Below are positions 1-5,946 of a stretch of DNA of 5,946 bases, one piece after another. Source of the DNA: Chloroflexi bacterium UBA5177 (lineage in GTDB: Bacteria; Chloroflexota; UBA5177); contig DHWR01000174.1 in the NCBI GenBank assembly GCA_002413265.1, positions 24,333 through 30,278 of the forward strand. The letters are read 5' to 3'. The notes beneath the pieces are model-generated. The model did not search any database and was not told the origin of the DNA. It worked only from the letters and a program-made list of their open reading frames with translations. The position numbers and the translations under genes were made by a program. Within the stretch, counting starts at the first letter, position 1; each line of letters starts with the position of its first letter.

Positions 1-2637
1 CGTCTCGGCATCCAGGCGTTCGACGCAGTTCTCGTCGAGGGCAGTGCGATTCAGATACATCCGCTCGTCTGCACCGCTTTCAATGCGGACTTCGACGGCG
101 ACCAAATGGCTGTGCACGTGCCACTGTCCCGTGCCGCACAGAGCGAGGCGCGGGCACGCATGATGAGCTCCCGCAATCTGCTATCGCCGGCCAGCGGCGA
201 GCCAATCGTCAATCCAACGAAGGACATGGTCCTGGGTTGCTACTACCTCACCGACATGAAGGACGAGGGTAAGGGCAATGGGACGGTCTTCTCGTCCTTC
301 GACGAAGCGCTGCAAGCTTACGAGCTCGGACGTGTGTCGTTGCATGCCAGGATTCAGGTGGCGATCCCGCAGCACCAACTGGAATCAGAAATGATCCAGA
401 CCTCGTGCGGAGTCGTCGCCCGCGACGATTTGACCCTACTTCCGAACAGCAAGAAGACCTACGGGCTGGTGACCACCGTCGGCCGCATCGTCTTCAATGA
501 GGCTTTGCCCGAAACGATCCGTTTCAAGAACGAGATCCAGGACAAGAGCACCCTGCGCGACGTGGTTGCCGAAGTCTACGCCGAGTACAGCCAGGAGCGA
601 ACCGCCGCGGTCGCAGATGAGATCAAGCGGCTCGGCTTCCACTATGCGACGCGCTCCGGCATCACCATGAGCGTTTCGGACATCACCATTCCGCTCGAGA
701 AACCGCAAATACTTGAACGCGCAGAGACCGAGGTCCTTCAAGTTCAGGAGCAGTACGAAGAAGGTCTGATCACCGAAGAGGAGCGCTACCGCAAGGCAGT
801 GGACGTGTGGACGCAGGCGAGTCAGGAAGTCGAGGAGGCAGTTACGCGGTCACTCGATTCCCACGGCCCGATCTACATGATGTCCGTGTCCGGCGCTGCC
901 AAGGGTGGCTTCACCCAGGTACGTCAGATCGCCGGAATGCGAGGCCTGATGGCCGACCCTTCCGGCAAGATCATCGACCTCCCGATTCGCTCGAACTTCC
1001 GCGAAGGACTCTCGGTCCTCGAATACTTCATCTCGACGCACGGTGCCCGCAAAGGCCTCGCCGACACGGCCCTGCGTACAGCCGAGTCCGGCTACCTGAC
1101 GCGGCGCTTGATCGACGTGTCCCAAGACGTCATCATCCGAGAAGAAGACTGCGGAGCGACGATTGGTTTGGTCTTACGAGACGCGTCATCTGACGGAATT
1201 CTTGAGCCGGTTGCCCGCAGGATGGTCGGCAGATTCACGGCTGCTCCATTCTTTGATCCAGAGACCGGGACCATGATCGTCGACGGCAATGTGATCGTCG
1301 ACGTCGCTACGGCGAAGGAAATCGCGGACGCTCTGGAAAAGGACAAGACGCAAGGAGTAGCCGTACGCTCTCCGCTCACCTGCCAATCCAAGCACGGCCT
1401 GTGTCAGCATTGCTACGGCTGGAGTCTGGCAACGGGCGAGCTCGTGGAGATGGGCGAAGCCGTAGGCATCATTGCCGCTCAATCGATCGGCGAGCCTGGC
1501 ACTCAGCTCACGATGCGAACGTTCCACACCGGTGGTGTGGCCGGGTCCGACATCACCCAGGGTCTGCCGAGAGTGGAAGAGCTCTTCGAAGCCCGAGTGC
1601 CCAAGGACGTTTCGATCATCTCCGAGATTGACGGCATCGTACGCATCGAACGAGATGACACCGAGCAAAGGATCACAGTGTCCTCCGTAGACGAGGCCGA
1701 CACCGAGCGTCACGAAGTGAAGTCCGGATACACCGTCGCTGTGACGACGGGAGAACATGTCGAGCCTGGAACCATCCTCGCCCGGTACACGAAACGCGGC
1801 AAACGAGATGAAAACGCGACCGACATCGTGGCCGGCTCGTCGGGCAGCGTCACGGAGTCCAAGGGTCAGGTGCTGATCACTCCAGAGCTCTACGAGACCC
1901 GCTCGTACTCGGTGCCCGCGGTTTCCCGGGTCCGGGTGACCGATGGGCAGTTTGTCGCAGCGGGAACTGCTTTGACGGACGGCGCCGCGAATCCCCAGGA
2001 CATCTTGCGGGTCATGGGCCGCGACGACGTGCAGATGTTCCTCGTGGAAGAGGTCCAGAAGGTGTACCGGACCCAGGGCGTCAACATCAACGACAAGCAC
2101 ATCGAAGTCATCGTTCGCCAGATGCTCCGCAAGGTTCGCGTCGACACGCCCGGCGACACGGAGATGCTGCCGGGCGAGATCATCGACCGGTTCAAGTACG
2201 AGAGCATCAATGCTGCCGTTCTGGCCCAGGGCGGCGAGCCCGCGACTGCTACCACAGTCCTTCTCGGCGTTACCAAGGCCAGTCTCACCACCGACAGCTT
2301 CCTCGCTGCCGCCTCCTTCCAGGACACGACGAAGATCTTGACCGACGCGGCAATCGCAGGACAGGTGGATCGTCTGGTCGGCCTCAAAGAGAACGTGATC
2401 ATCGGCAAGCTGATCCCTGCCGGCACCGGTCTGCTCGCTCGGCAACAGCAGCGCGAGGCGCTCTTTGCAGGCGAGATCGCCGAGCTGGAGGATCTGTCGA
2501 CGAATGGCGAGCTCGAAGTCGATGGTGAAAATGGCGGCGCCTCACTGGCGGAAGCCGAGGTCCTGGTTGGGCCCGATGGCGAAGTGCTTGACGCACCGGT
2601 CGAAGCTGGTGACCTTGATGAAGCACCGGTAGAGTGA
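1..2637 (+). CDS. rpoC: DNA-directed RNA polymerase subunit beta' (3' part, 5' end outside window)
   Basis: Catalytic largest subunit of RNA polymerase. The reading frame is open from base 1, so the protein is cut by the window edge: 878 residues are visible, starting at about E. coli residue 431 (alignment from memory). Visible landmarks in order: the active-site Mg2+ motif NADFDGD (82-102, three Asp); secondary-channel rim helices (about 700-850); the F-loop with [18 protein letters not shown]; the bridge helix (about 1015-1140); a Zn2+ site of four Cys at 1150, 1381, 1402 and 1411; the trigger loop with MRTFH (1513-1527); and the C-terminal block ending [13 protein letters not shown] near 2430. 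The trigger loop runs directly into [16 protein letters not shown], so the large E. coli insertion SI3 is absent. The jaw carries an apparent duplicated barrel-like unit (1612-1974). The last 60 residues are acidic: 19 Asp/Glu and no Lys/Arg. The ATG at 106 is internal, not a start. The TGA stop is at 2635-2637 and a promoter overlaps the gene's end. Confidence 0.98.
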   Translation, partial: RLGIQAFDAVLVEGSAIQIHPLVCTAFNADFDGDQMAVHVPLSRAAQSEARARMMSSRNLLSPASGEPIVNPTKDMVLGCYYLTDMKDEGKGNGTVFSSFDEALQAYELGRVSLHARIQVAIPQHQLESEMIQTSCGVVARDDLTLLPNSKKTYGLVTTVGRIVFNEALPETIRFKNEIQDKSTLRDVVAEVYAEYSQERTAAVADEIKRLGFHYATRSGITMSVSDITIPLEKPQILERAETEVLQVQEQYEEGLITEEERYRKAVDVWTQASQEVEEAVTRSLDSHGPIYMMSVSGAAKGGFTQVRQIAGMRGLMADPSGKIIDLPIRSNFREGLSVLEYFISTHGARKGLADTALRTAESGYLTRRLIDVSQDVIIREEDCGATIGLVLRDASSDGILEPVARRMVGRFTAAPFFDPETGTMIVDGNVIVDVATAKEIADALEKDKTQGVAVRSPLTCQSKHGLCQHCYGWSLATGELVEMGEAVGIIAAQSIGEPGTQLTMRTFHTGGVAGSDITQGLPRVEELFEARVPKDVSIISEIDGIVRIERDDTEQRITVSSVDEADTERHEVKSGYTVAVTTGEHVEPGTILARYTKRGKRDENATDIVAGSSGSVTESKGQVLITPELYETRSYSVPAVSRVRVTDGQFVAAGTALTDGAANPQDILRVMGRDDVQMFLVEEVQKVYRTQGVNINDKHIEVIVRQMLRKVRVDTPGDTEMLPGEIIDRFKYESINAAVLAQGGEPATATTVLLGVTKASLTTDSFLAAASFQDTTKILTDAAIAGQVDRLVGLKENVIIGKLIPAGTGLLARQQQREALFAGEIAELEDLSTNGELEVDGENGGASLAEAEVLVGPDGEVLDAPVEAGDLDEAPVE

Positions 2638-2643
2638 TATACT
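2615..2643 (+). promoter_or_regulatory. Predicted sigma-70-type promoter for the str genes, overlapping the rpoC end
   Basis: A -35-like TTGATG (2615-2620, four of six consensus bases) lies exactly 17 bp upstream of a -10-like TATACT (2638-2643, five of six). The -10 is preceded by TGA, giving the extended -10 form TGnTATACT; that TGA is the rpoC stop codon. The predicted start is about 2649-2650, leaving a leader of about 51 nt before rpsL. What is seen is the motif match and spacing; promoter activity is inferred. It would let rpsL-rpsG-fusA-tuf be transcribed independently of rpoBC. Confidence 0.6.
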
Positions 2644-2647
2644 TTTG

Positions 2648-2676
2648 GAGCGCAGGCCCGCGCAGGGCCTGCGCTC
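2648..2676 (+). other. Perfect 12-bp hairpin in the rpoC-rpsL spacer
   Basis: GAGCGCAGGCCC (2648-2659) is exactly complementary to GGGCCTGCGCTC (2665-2676), with the 5-nt loop GCGCA. It is GC-rich and should be very stable in RNA. The next bases are AGTTCGTC, with no U-run on either strand, so it does not look like an intrinsic terminator. It begins within a base or two of the predicted transcription start, so it would form the 5' end of a promoter-driven rpsL mRNA. In read-through transcripts from rpoC it would sit just after the stop codon and could be a processing or pausing site. Confidence 0.8.
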
Positions 2677-2686
2677 AGTTCGTCAC

Positions 2687-2693
2687 GGAGGAG
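2687..2693 (+). promoter_or_regulatory. Ribosome binding site of rpsL
   Basis: GGAGGAG lies 7 nt upstream of the TTG at 2701 and downstream of the hairpin, in a stretch with no obvious pairing. It fixes the uncommon TTG as the start codon. Confidence 0.9.
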
Positions 2694-2700
2694 ACACGGT

Positions 2701-3117
2701 TTGCCGACTATCAGCCAACTTGTACGTAAGGGTCGAAAGCCTGCTGAAAAGCGCTCAAAGGCCCCTGACCTGCAGTTTGCGTACAACACTCTGAAGCAGA
2801 GGCGATTGAAGCTCAAGGGTGCGCCGCAGAAGCGTGGAGTCTGCACTGTGGTGCGAACCATGACGCCGAAAAAGCCGAACTCGGCACTCCGAAAGATCTG
2901 TAGAGTCCGACTCAGCAACAATCGAGAAGTAACTGCGTACATTCCTGGCGAGGGACACAACCTTCAGGAGCACTCCGTGGTGTTGATCCGCGGGGGCCGC
3001 GTGAAAGATCTTCCGAGCGTCAAGTACCACGTCATTCGTGGAACGCTTGACGCATCAGGCGTCAATAACCGAAAGCAGGGACGATCAAAGTACGGAGCAA
3101 AGCGGCCTAAGGGATAA
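2701..3117 (+). CDS. rpsL: 30S ribosomal protein S12
   Basis: Universal small-subunit protein at the decoding centre, involved in tRNA selection accuracy; it is the classical target of streptomycin-resistance mutations. The product has 138 residues. The TTG start is supported by the spaced GGAGGAG and by the resulting N-terminus [13 protein letters not shown], which is typical of the family. Compared with the 124-residue E. coli protein it carries an extra 14-15 residues around positions 25-41, as in Bacillus. Core motifs are intact: PQKRGVCT (42-49), [11 protein letters not shown] (55-65), [23 protein letters not shown] and the C-terminal [11 protein letters not shown]. The two lysines linked to streptomycin response (K57 and K102; E. 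coli K42 and K87) are retained, as is D103, the residue methylthiolated by RimO in E. coli. Oddities: Ser106 replaces the nearly invariant Gly of the PGV loop, and NNR (73-75) replaces the usual NG-x turn. It is the first gene of the str group. Confidence 0.98.
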   Translation: MPTISQLVRKGRKPAEKRSKAPDLQFAYNTLKQRRLKLKGAPQKRGVCTVVRTMTPKKPNSALRKICRVRLSNNREVTAYIPGEGHNLQEHSVVLIRGGRVKDLPSVKYHVIRGTLDASGVNNRKQGRSKYGAKRPKG

Positions 3118-3142
3118 TTCTCCTGCTCTCCCAGCTTTAGGC

Positions 3143-3178
3143 TGTTGATACCCGGGCCTGGATGGCCCGCCGTCAACA
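3143..3178 (+). other. Two-tier hairpin in the rpsL-rpsG spacer
   Basis: The outer stem is TGTTGA (3143-3148) with TCAACA (3173-3178). An internal loop of 4 and 3 nt (3149-3152 and 3170-3172) separates it from an inner stem CGGGCC (3153-3158) with GGCCCG (3164-3169), closed by the 5-nt loop TGGAT. No U-run follows, so it is unlikely to be a terminator. A stem with an internal loop is the kind of shape ribosomal proteins recognise, but I cannot show similarity to the S7 site in 16S rRNA. A short alternative stem, CAGC (3132-3135) with GCTG (3141-3144), would compete with its base. Confidence 0.6.
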
Positions 3179-3187
3179 AGTGAAAAT

Positions 3188-3231
3188 CGTTTGAGGCACT
3201 GCCGCCTTTTCTCAGGCAGTGCCTCAAAACG
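3188..3231 (+). other. Long, near-perfect hairpin in the rpsL-rpsG spacer
   Basis: TTTGAGGCACTGCC (3190-3203) pairs perfectly with GGCAGTGCCTCAAA (3215-3228), a 14-bp stem. Two more pairs (CG 3188-3189 with CG 3230-3231) follow past one bulged A. The loop is 11 nt (3204-3214, GCCTTTTCTCA). It is followed by CGTGTC on the + strand, with no U-run, so it is not a standard intrinsic terminator. On the - strand the stem is followed by a weak ACGATTTT, but no gene is transcribed that way. It may be part of a regulatory leader, an RNA-processing site, or a dispersed palindromic repeat. Confidence 0.8.
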
Positions 3232-3249
3232 TGTCAAGGAAATCAACCG

Positions 3250-3265
3250 GTCCGATTTTTCGGGC
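3250..3265 (+). other. Small hairpin upstream of the rpsG ribosome binding site
   Basis: GTCCGA (3250-3255) pairs with TCGGGC (3260-3265) through 6 pairs including one G-U, closed by a TTTT loop. It is short and may be fortuitous. It lies 25 nt before the rpsG Shine-Dalgarno and would leave that site accessible. Confidence 0.35.
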
Positions 3266-3290
3266 GCTCAAGATGAAACGACTAGTCCAC

Positions 3291-3295
3291 GGAGG
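3291..3295 (+). promoter_or_regulatory. Ribosome binding site of rpsG
   Basis: GGAGG ends 8 nt before the GTG at 3304 but only 2 nt before the in-frame GTG at 3298. The spacing, and the canonical MPRR N-terminus, select 3304 as the start. Confidence 0.9.
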
Positions 3296-3303
3296 TAGTG
3301 AAC

Positions 3304-3774
3304 GTGCCACGGCGAGCAAAGGTTTCGCGTCGGGTAATCATCCCCGATCCGCGGTTTCGCGACCGCACTCTCGCTAAATTCATCAATAATTTGATGCATG
3401 ACGGCAAGAAGACCGTGGCGCAAGCCATCTTCTACAGCGCTCTGGACATAATCCAGGAGCGAGGACGCGGTCCTGCTATCGATACCTTTCAGCTTGCGCT
3501 GCGGAACGCTACTCCGGTGCTCGAAGTCAAGCCTCGACGCGTTGGAGGCTCGACGTACCAGGTGCCGGTGGAGATCCGTGGGGACCGAAGGCGCGCCCTG
3601 GCGATGCGCTGGCTAATCCAGTCGGCTCGCAAGCGCGCCGGGAAATCTATGGCAGAGAAGTTGGCTGCCGAACTGCTCGATGCGTCGAACAATGTCGGCG
3701 CCACCATAAAGAAAAGGGAGGACACGCACCGCATGGCCGAAGCGAACCGTGCGTTCGCTCACTATCGGTTCTAG
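3304..3774 (+). CDS. rpsG: 30S ribosomal protein S7
   Basis: Primary assembly protein of the 30S head that binds the 3' domain of 16S rRNA near the E site; in E. coli it is also the translational repressor of the str operon. From the GTG at 3304 the product has 156 residues, the usual family length. Visible landmarks: the basic N-terminus [14 protein letters not shown] and [17 protein letters not shown] (about 15-39); the beta-hairpin region [19 protein letters not shown] (76-94), which contacts E-site tRNA; the basic helix with [21 protein letters not shown]; and the C-terminal block [21 protein letters not shown]. The last residue is Phe where Trp is common, a mild change. An in-frame GTG two codons upstream would add M-N but is too near the Shine-Dalgarno. 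The gene sits 186 nt after rpsL and 37 nt before fusA, in the standard order. Confidence 0.98.
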   Translation: MPRRAKVSRRVIIPDPRFRDRTLAKFINNLMHDGKKTVAQAIFYSALDIIQERGRGPAIDTFQLALRNATPVLEVKPRRVGGSTYQVPVEIRGDRRRALAMRWLIQSARKRAGKSMAEKLAAELLDASNNVGATIKKREDTHRMAEANRAFAHYRF

Positions 3775-3790
3775 CTCGCAAGGGGCGAGT
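3774..3790 (+). other. Small hairpin at the rpsG stop codon
   Basis: CTCGC (3775-3779) pairs with GCGAG (3785-3789), plus a G-U pair at the base (3774 with 3790), and a 5-nt loop AAGGG. There is no U-run. It is weak evidence for any function, but it lies in the 37-nt rpsG-fusA gap where coupling or mRNA processing could act. Confidence 0.35.
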
Positions 3791-3803
3791 CACGGCGCGT
3801 CAT

Positions 3804-3808
3804 AGGGA
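3804..3808 (+). promoter_or_regulatory. Weak ribosome binding site of fusA
   Basis: AGGGA is the only purine-rich stretch close to the fusA ATG. It ends 3 nt before the ATG, which is tight, and it matches the anti-Shine-Dalgarno less well than the sites before rpsL, rpsG and tuf. An in-frame TAG at 3803-3805 rules out a longer N-terminus, so the ATG at 3812 stands. Confidence 0.5.
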
Positions 3809-3811
3809 CAC

Positions 3812-5902
3812 ATGGGACAGGAAAATCCACTCGAGAAAACAAGAAATATCGGTATCATCGCGCACATCGACGCCGGCAAGACGACGACGACAGAGCGCAT
3901 CCTTTTCTATACCAATCGAATCCATAAAGTAGGCGAAGTCCACGAGGGCGCAGCCACCATGGACTGGATGGAGCAGGAGCGCGAACGCGGCATTACCATA
4001 ACCTCCGCGGCTACGACGACCGAGTGGAACGGCCATCGCATCAACCTCATCGACACGCCTGGTCACGTCGATTTCACGGTAGAGGTCGAAAGATCCCTTC
4101 GTGTGCTGGACGGTGGTGTAGTAGTGCTGGACGCCGTGGCCGGTGTCGAGCCGCAGTCAGAAACGGTGTGGCGACAGGCAGATAAGTACCGAGTCCCCCG
4201 CTTCGTGTTTGTGAACAAGATGGACCGAACCGGCGCGGATTTTGAGCGCTGCGTCTCTATGATCGAGGAGCGTCTGGGGGCGCATCCGGTCGTCATCCAG
4301 ATTCCGATCGGGAGCCAGAACGATTTCCTCGGCGCCATCGACCTGGTCGAGATGAACGCGCAGATCTATACCGACGACCTTGGCACGCAACAAGAGGACG
4401 CTGCCATACCGGCTCACCTTCAGGGTTCCGCGGAAACAGCTCGCGAAGAGATGTTCAATCAGCTGTCACTGGTAGATGACGAGTTCGAGCTCGCCTACCT
4501 GGCGCACCTCGAGGGCGCTGACATTAGTCACGACCAGATCAAGACCGCAATCCGCCGCGCCACCATCGCCAACAAGATGGTGGCCGTCTTGTGTGGATCC
4601 GCGCTCCGAAACAAGGGCGTCCAGCCGATGCTGGACTGCGTCGTCGACTATCTGCCCTCACCCCTGGACATACTTCCCGTCGAGGGCGTGAACCCGAAGA
4701 CCGAGCAAATTGAAGCGCGCCCGCCCGACCCCAATCAGCCTTTCTCGGGCCTCGCATTCAAAATCGTCTCCGATCCCTATGTAGGGCGGCTCGCATACTG
4801 CCGCGTCTACTCGGGGCGTCTCGCTGCAGGCTCCTACATTTTGAACTCCACCAAGGAAAACCGAGAGCGCGTCGGGCGCCTCATGCGCATGCACGCGAAC
4901 CACCGAGAAGAGATCCAGCAAGCTGAGGCCGGCGACATCATCGCCATAGTCGGTCTGAAGAGCACTTTCACCGGGGACACGGTCTGCGATCCGGACAATC
5001 CAATCGTCCTCGAAAACATCACTTTCCCGGAACCCGTCATTTCAGTTGCCGTCGAGCCAAAAACCAAGGCAGACACAGACAAGATGTCAGAGGCGCTGAT
5101 CAAGCTCTCGGAGGAAGACCCGACGTTCCGCATGCGAACTGATCCGGAAACCAGTCAGATCATCATTTCGGGAATGGGCGAGCTGCATCTCGAAATCATC
5201 ATCGACCGCATGCTCCGGGAGTTCAGGGTGCAAGCCAACGTCGGTCGGCCCCAGGTGGCTTACAAGGAAACGATCACGCGCAGCGCCAAGGCCGAGGGGC
5301 GCTTCATCCGCCAAACGGGTGGACGCGGTCAATTCGGTGACGTCTGGCTGGAAATCCAGCCTCTGGAGTCCGGCAAAGGCTTCGAGTTCGAGAACAAGAT
5401 CGTCGGTGGCGTTGTGCCGCGCGAATACATCCCTGCCGTGGAGGCAGGAGTGAAGGAAGCGCTGGACAACGGGATCATTGCCGGCTATCCGGTCATCGAC
5501 ATCAAGGCAATCATGTACGACGGCTCGTACCACGAGGTTGACTCGTCGGAAATGGCGTTCAAGATCGCGGGGTCTATGGCCTTCAAGGCCGCTGCAGAGA
5601 AAGCCGGCCCTGTCTTGAAGGAGCCCATCATGCGAGTCGAGGTGACAACACCCGAGTCGTTTATGGGCGACGTGATCGGCGATCTGAATCGAAGGCGAGG
5701 CCAGATCGAGACGAACGACCCTCAGGGAAATGTCACGGTCGTGAAGGCTCTCGTGCCGTTGGCCGAGATGTTTGGCTATGCGACCACCGTGAGGTCTATG
5801 ACCCAGGGCCGGGCCTCTTTCAGCATGGAGCCCTCTCATTACCAGCAGGTTCCGCAACACATCGCGGATGAGATCCGCAAAAAGGGAAACAACGCGGCGT
5901 AG
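3812..5902 (+). CDS. fusA: Translation elongation factor G (EF-G)
   Basis: Ribosome-dependent GTPase that drives tRNA-mRNA translocation and, with RRF, ribosome recycling. The 696-residue product is of usual length. GTPase motifs: P-loop AHIDAGKT (17-24), switch I RGIT (59-62), DTPGHVD (81-87, with the catalytic-type His85), NKMD (135-138) and SAL (263-265; E. coli has SAF). The G domain and its G' insert span roughly 1-285, domain II about 300-395, domain III about 405-480 ([18 protein letters not shown]), domain IV about 480-605, and domain V to the end ([32 protein letters not shown]). The domain IV tip [10 protein letters not shown] is present, with His574 matching the translocation-critical His583 of E. 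coli. Nothing in it looks damaged, so it should be the housekeeping EF-G rather than an EF-G2 or Tet(O)-like relative; its place between rpsG and tuf agrees. The start is fixed by an upstream in-frame stop. Confidence 0.98.
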   Translation: MGQENPLEKTRNIGIIAHIDAGKTTTTERILFYTNRIHKVGEVHEGAATMDWMEQERERGITITSAATTTEWNGHRINLIDTPGHVDFTVEVERSLRVLDGGVVVLDAVAGVEPQSETVWRQADKYRVPRFVFVNKMDRTGADFERCVSMIEERLGAHPVVIQIPIGSQNDFLGAIDLVEMNAQIYTDDLGTQQEDAAIPAHLQGSAETAREEMFNQLSLVDDEFELAYLAHLEGADISHDQIKTAIRRATIANKMVAVLCGSALRNKGVQPMLDCVVDYLPSPLDILPVEGVNPKTEQIEARPPDPNQPFSGLAFKIVSDPYVGRLAYCRVYSGRLAAGSYILNSTKENRERVGRLMRMHANHREEIQQAEAGDIIAIVGLKSTFTGDTVCDPDNPIVLENITFPEPVISVAVEPKTKADTDKMSEALIKLSEEDPTFRMRTDPETSQIIISGMGELHLEIIIDRMLREFRVQANVGRPQVAYKETITRSAKAEGRFIRQTGGRGQFGDVWLEIQPLESGKGFEFENKIVGGVVPREYIPAVEAGVKEALDNGIIAGYPVIDIKAIMYDGSYHEVDSSEMAFKIAGSMAFKAAAEKAGPVLKEPIMRVEVTTPESFMGDVIGDLNRRRGQIETNDPQGNVTVVKALVPLAEMFGYATTVRSMTQGRASFSMEPSHYQQVPQHIADEIRKKGNNAA

Positions 5903-5914
5903 TTCCCGCGTTTT
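5891..5914 (+). terminator. Weak terminator-like hairpin around the fusA stop codon (possible attenuator)
   Basis: AACGCGG (5891-5897) pairs with CCGCGTT (5906-5912). The 8-nt loop holds the fusA TAG, and the right arm merges into a run of four T (5911-5914). The stem is only 7 bp and the T-run short, so at most partial termination is expected. It lies immediately before the tuf ribosome binding site and would be disrupted by ribosomes finishing fusA. The pairing is seen; termination is a guess. Confidence 0.3.
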
Positions 5915-5919
5915 AGGAG
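5915..5919 (+). promoter_or_regulatory. Ribosome binding site of tuf
   Basis: AGGAG ends 10 nt before the ATG at 5930. A second purine stretch, AAGGA (5925-5929), abuts the start codon and is too close to serve. Confidence 0.7.
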
Positions 5920-5929
5920 AGTAGAAGGA

Positions 5930-5946
5930 ATGGCCAAGGCGAAGTT
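5930..5946 (+). CDS. tuf: Elongation factor Tu, first five codons only (3' truncated by window)
   Basis: Only M-A-K-A-K and two bases of a sixth codon are visible. This matches the usual EF-Tu N-terminus (MAKAKF/MAKEKF). The gene begins 27 nt after fusA behind a good Shine-Dalgarno, exactly where tuf follows fusA in bacterial str operons. EF-Tu delivers aminoacyl-tRNA to the ribosome as a GTP complex. Identification rests mainly on gene order, since so little sequence is present. Confidence 0.85.

Larger units (their letters stand above)
3118..3303 (+). promoter_or_regulatory. Long S12-S7 intercistronic leader with several hairpins (possible S7 autoregulatory region)
   Basis: This 186-nt spacer is long for an operon whose other gaps are 27-63 nt. 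It contains no ORF and no convincing promoter. It does contain hairpins at 3143-3178, 3188-3231 and 3250-3265, then the rpsG Shine-Dalgarno. In E. coli, S7 binds the structured rpsL-rpsG spacer and represses translation of the str mRNA; the position here is the same. Function in this organism is inferred from position and structure only. Confidence 0.45.

Noticed and set aside
106..108. ATG as a possible rpoC start
   Set aside because: It is the Met of the active-site segment [12 protein letters not shown]. The frame is open to base 1 with clear RpoC sequence before it.
1186..2445. 419-codon open frame on the - strand opposite rpoC
   Set aside because: It lies entirely opposite a strongly conserved rpoC segment. 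Its translation shows no recognisable family and is the usual antisense shadow of a GC-rich coding frame.
2648..2676. Intrinsic terminator after rpoC
   Set aside because: The stem is strong but no U-run follows on either strand.
1890..2960. 356-codon open frame on the - strand across the rpoC-rpsL junction
   Set aside because: It runs through the promoter, hairpin and two conserved genes, and its product is Ser/Arg/Pro/Thr-rich and low in complexity. It is a shadow frame.
3159..3187. Promoter in the rpsL-rpsG spacer (TGGATG, 17 bp, GAAAAT)
   Set aside because: Only three of six and four of six matches, no extended -10, and it overlaps hairpin arms. This is chance level.
3298..3300. Upstream in-frame GTG as the rpsG start
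   Set aside because: Only 2 nt from GGAGG, too close for initiation. The GTG at 3304 has 8-nt spacing and gives the canonical MPRR N-terminus.
5087..5860. 257-codon open frame on the - strand opposite fusA
   Set aside because: Rich in His/Arg/Asp/Leu with no family resemblance, as expected from reading conserved EF-G codons backwards.
1..5946. Undescribed accessory system, mobile element or CRISPR
   Set aside because: Every stretch over 300 bases is housekeeping coding sequence in standard order. No direct-repeat arrays, transposase motifs or foreign composition were seen.

Overview
The window is an ordinary but well-preserved bacterial RNA polymerase / str-operon junction. All genes are on the + strand: the 3' part of rpoC (RNA polymerase beta'), complete rpsL (ribosomal protein S12), rpsG (S7) and fusA (elongation factor G), and the first 17 bases of tuf (EF-Tu). 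No mobile element, CRISPR array, tRNA/rRNA gene or accessory gene was found, and I see no undescribed system. The interest lies in the regulatory spacers and in a few lineage-specific features of very conserved proteins.

Organism: a moderately high-GC bacterium. RpoC lacks the large proteobacterial trigger-loop insertion. S12 has the longer 138-residue form with a 14-15 residue N-terminal insertion, as in Firmicutes and Chloroflexota. The wording of the RpoC, S7 and EF-G motifs, together with the unbroken rpoC-rpsL-rpsG-fusA-tuf order, looks to me most like Chloroflexota, perhaps near Dehalococcoidia/SAR202. This assignment is from memory, without a search, and is only moderately secure.

Layout: rpoC (open at the left edge) ends at 2637. 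A strong-looking sigma-70-type promoter (2615-2643) overlaps its end; the rpoC stop codon supplies the TG of an extended -10. A perfect 12-bp hairpin (2648-2676) starts at the predicted transcription start, followed by a good Shine-Dalgarno and rpsL with a TTG start (2701-3117). A long 186-nt spacer follows, holding two substantial hairpins and one small one; it occupies the position at which S7 represses the str operon in E. coli. Then come rpsG with a GTG start (3304-3774), a 37-nt spacer with a small hairpin, fusA (3812-5902), a 27-nt spacer with a short hairpin around the fusA stop codon, and the start of tuf (5930 onward).

How the genes work together: beta' is the catalytic subunit of transcription. 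S12 and S7 are 30S proteins at the decoding centre and the head/exit site. EF-G and EF-Tu drive translocation and aminoacyl-tRNA delivery. The spacers suggest that the str genes can be transcribed independently of rpoBC and may carry a translational feedback site between S12 and S7.
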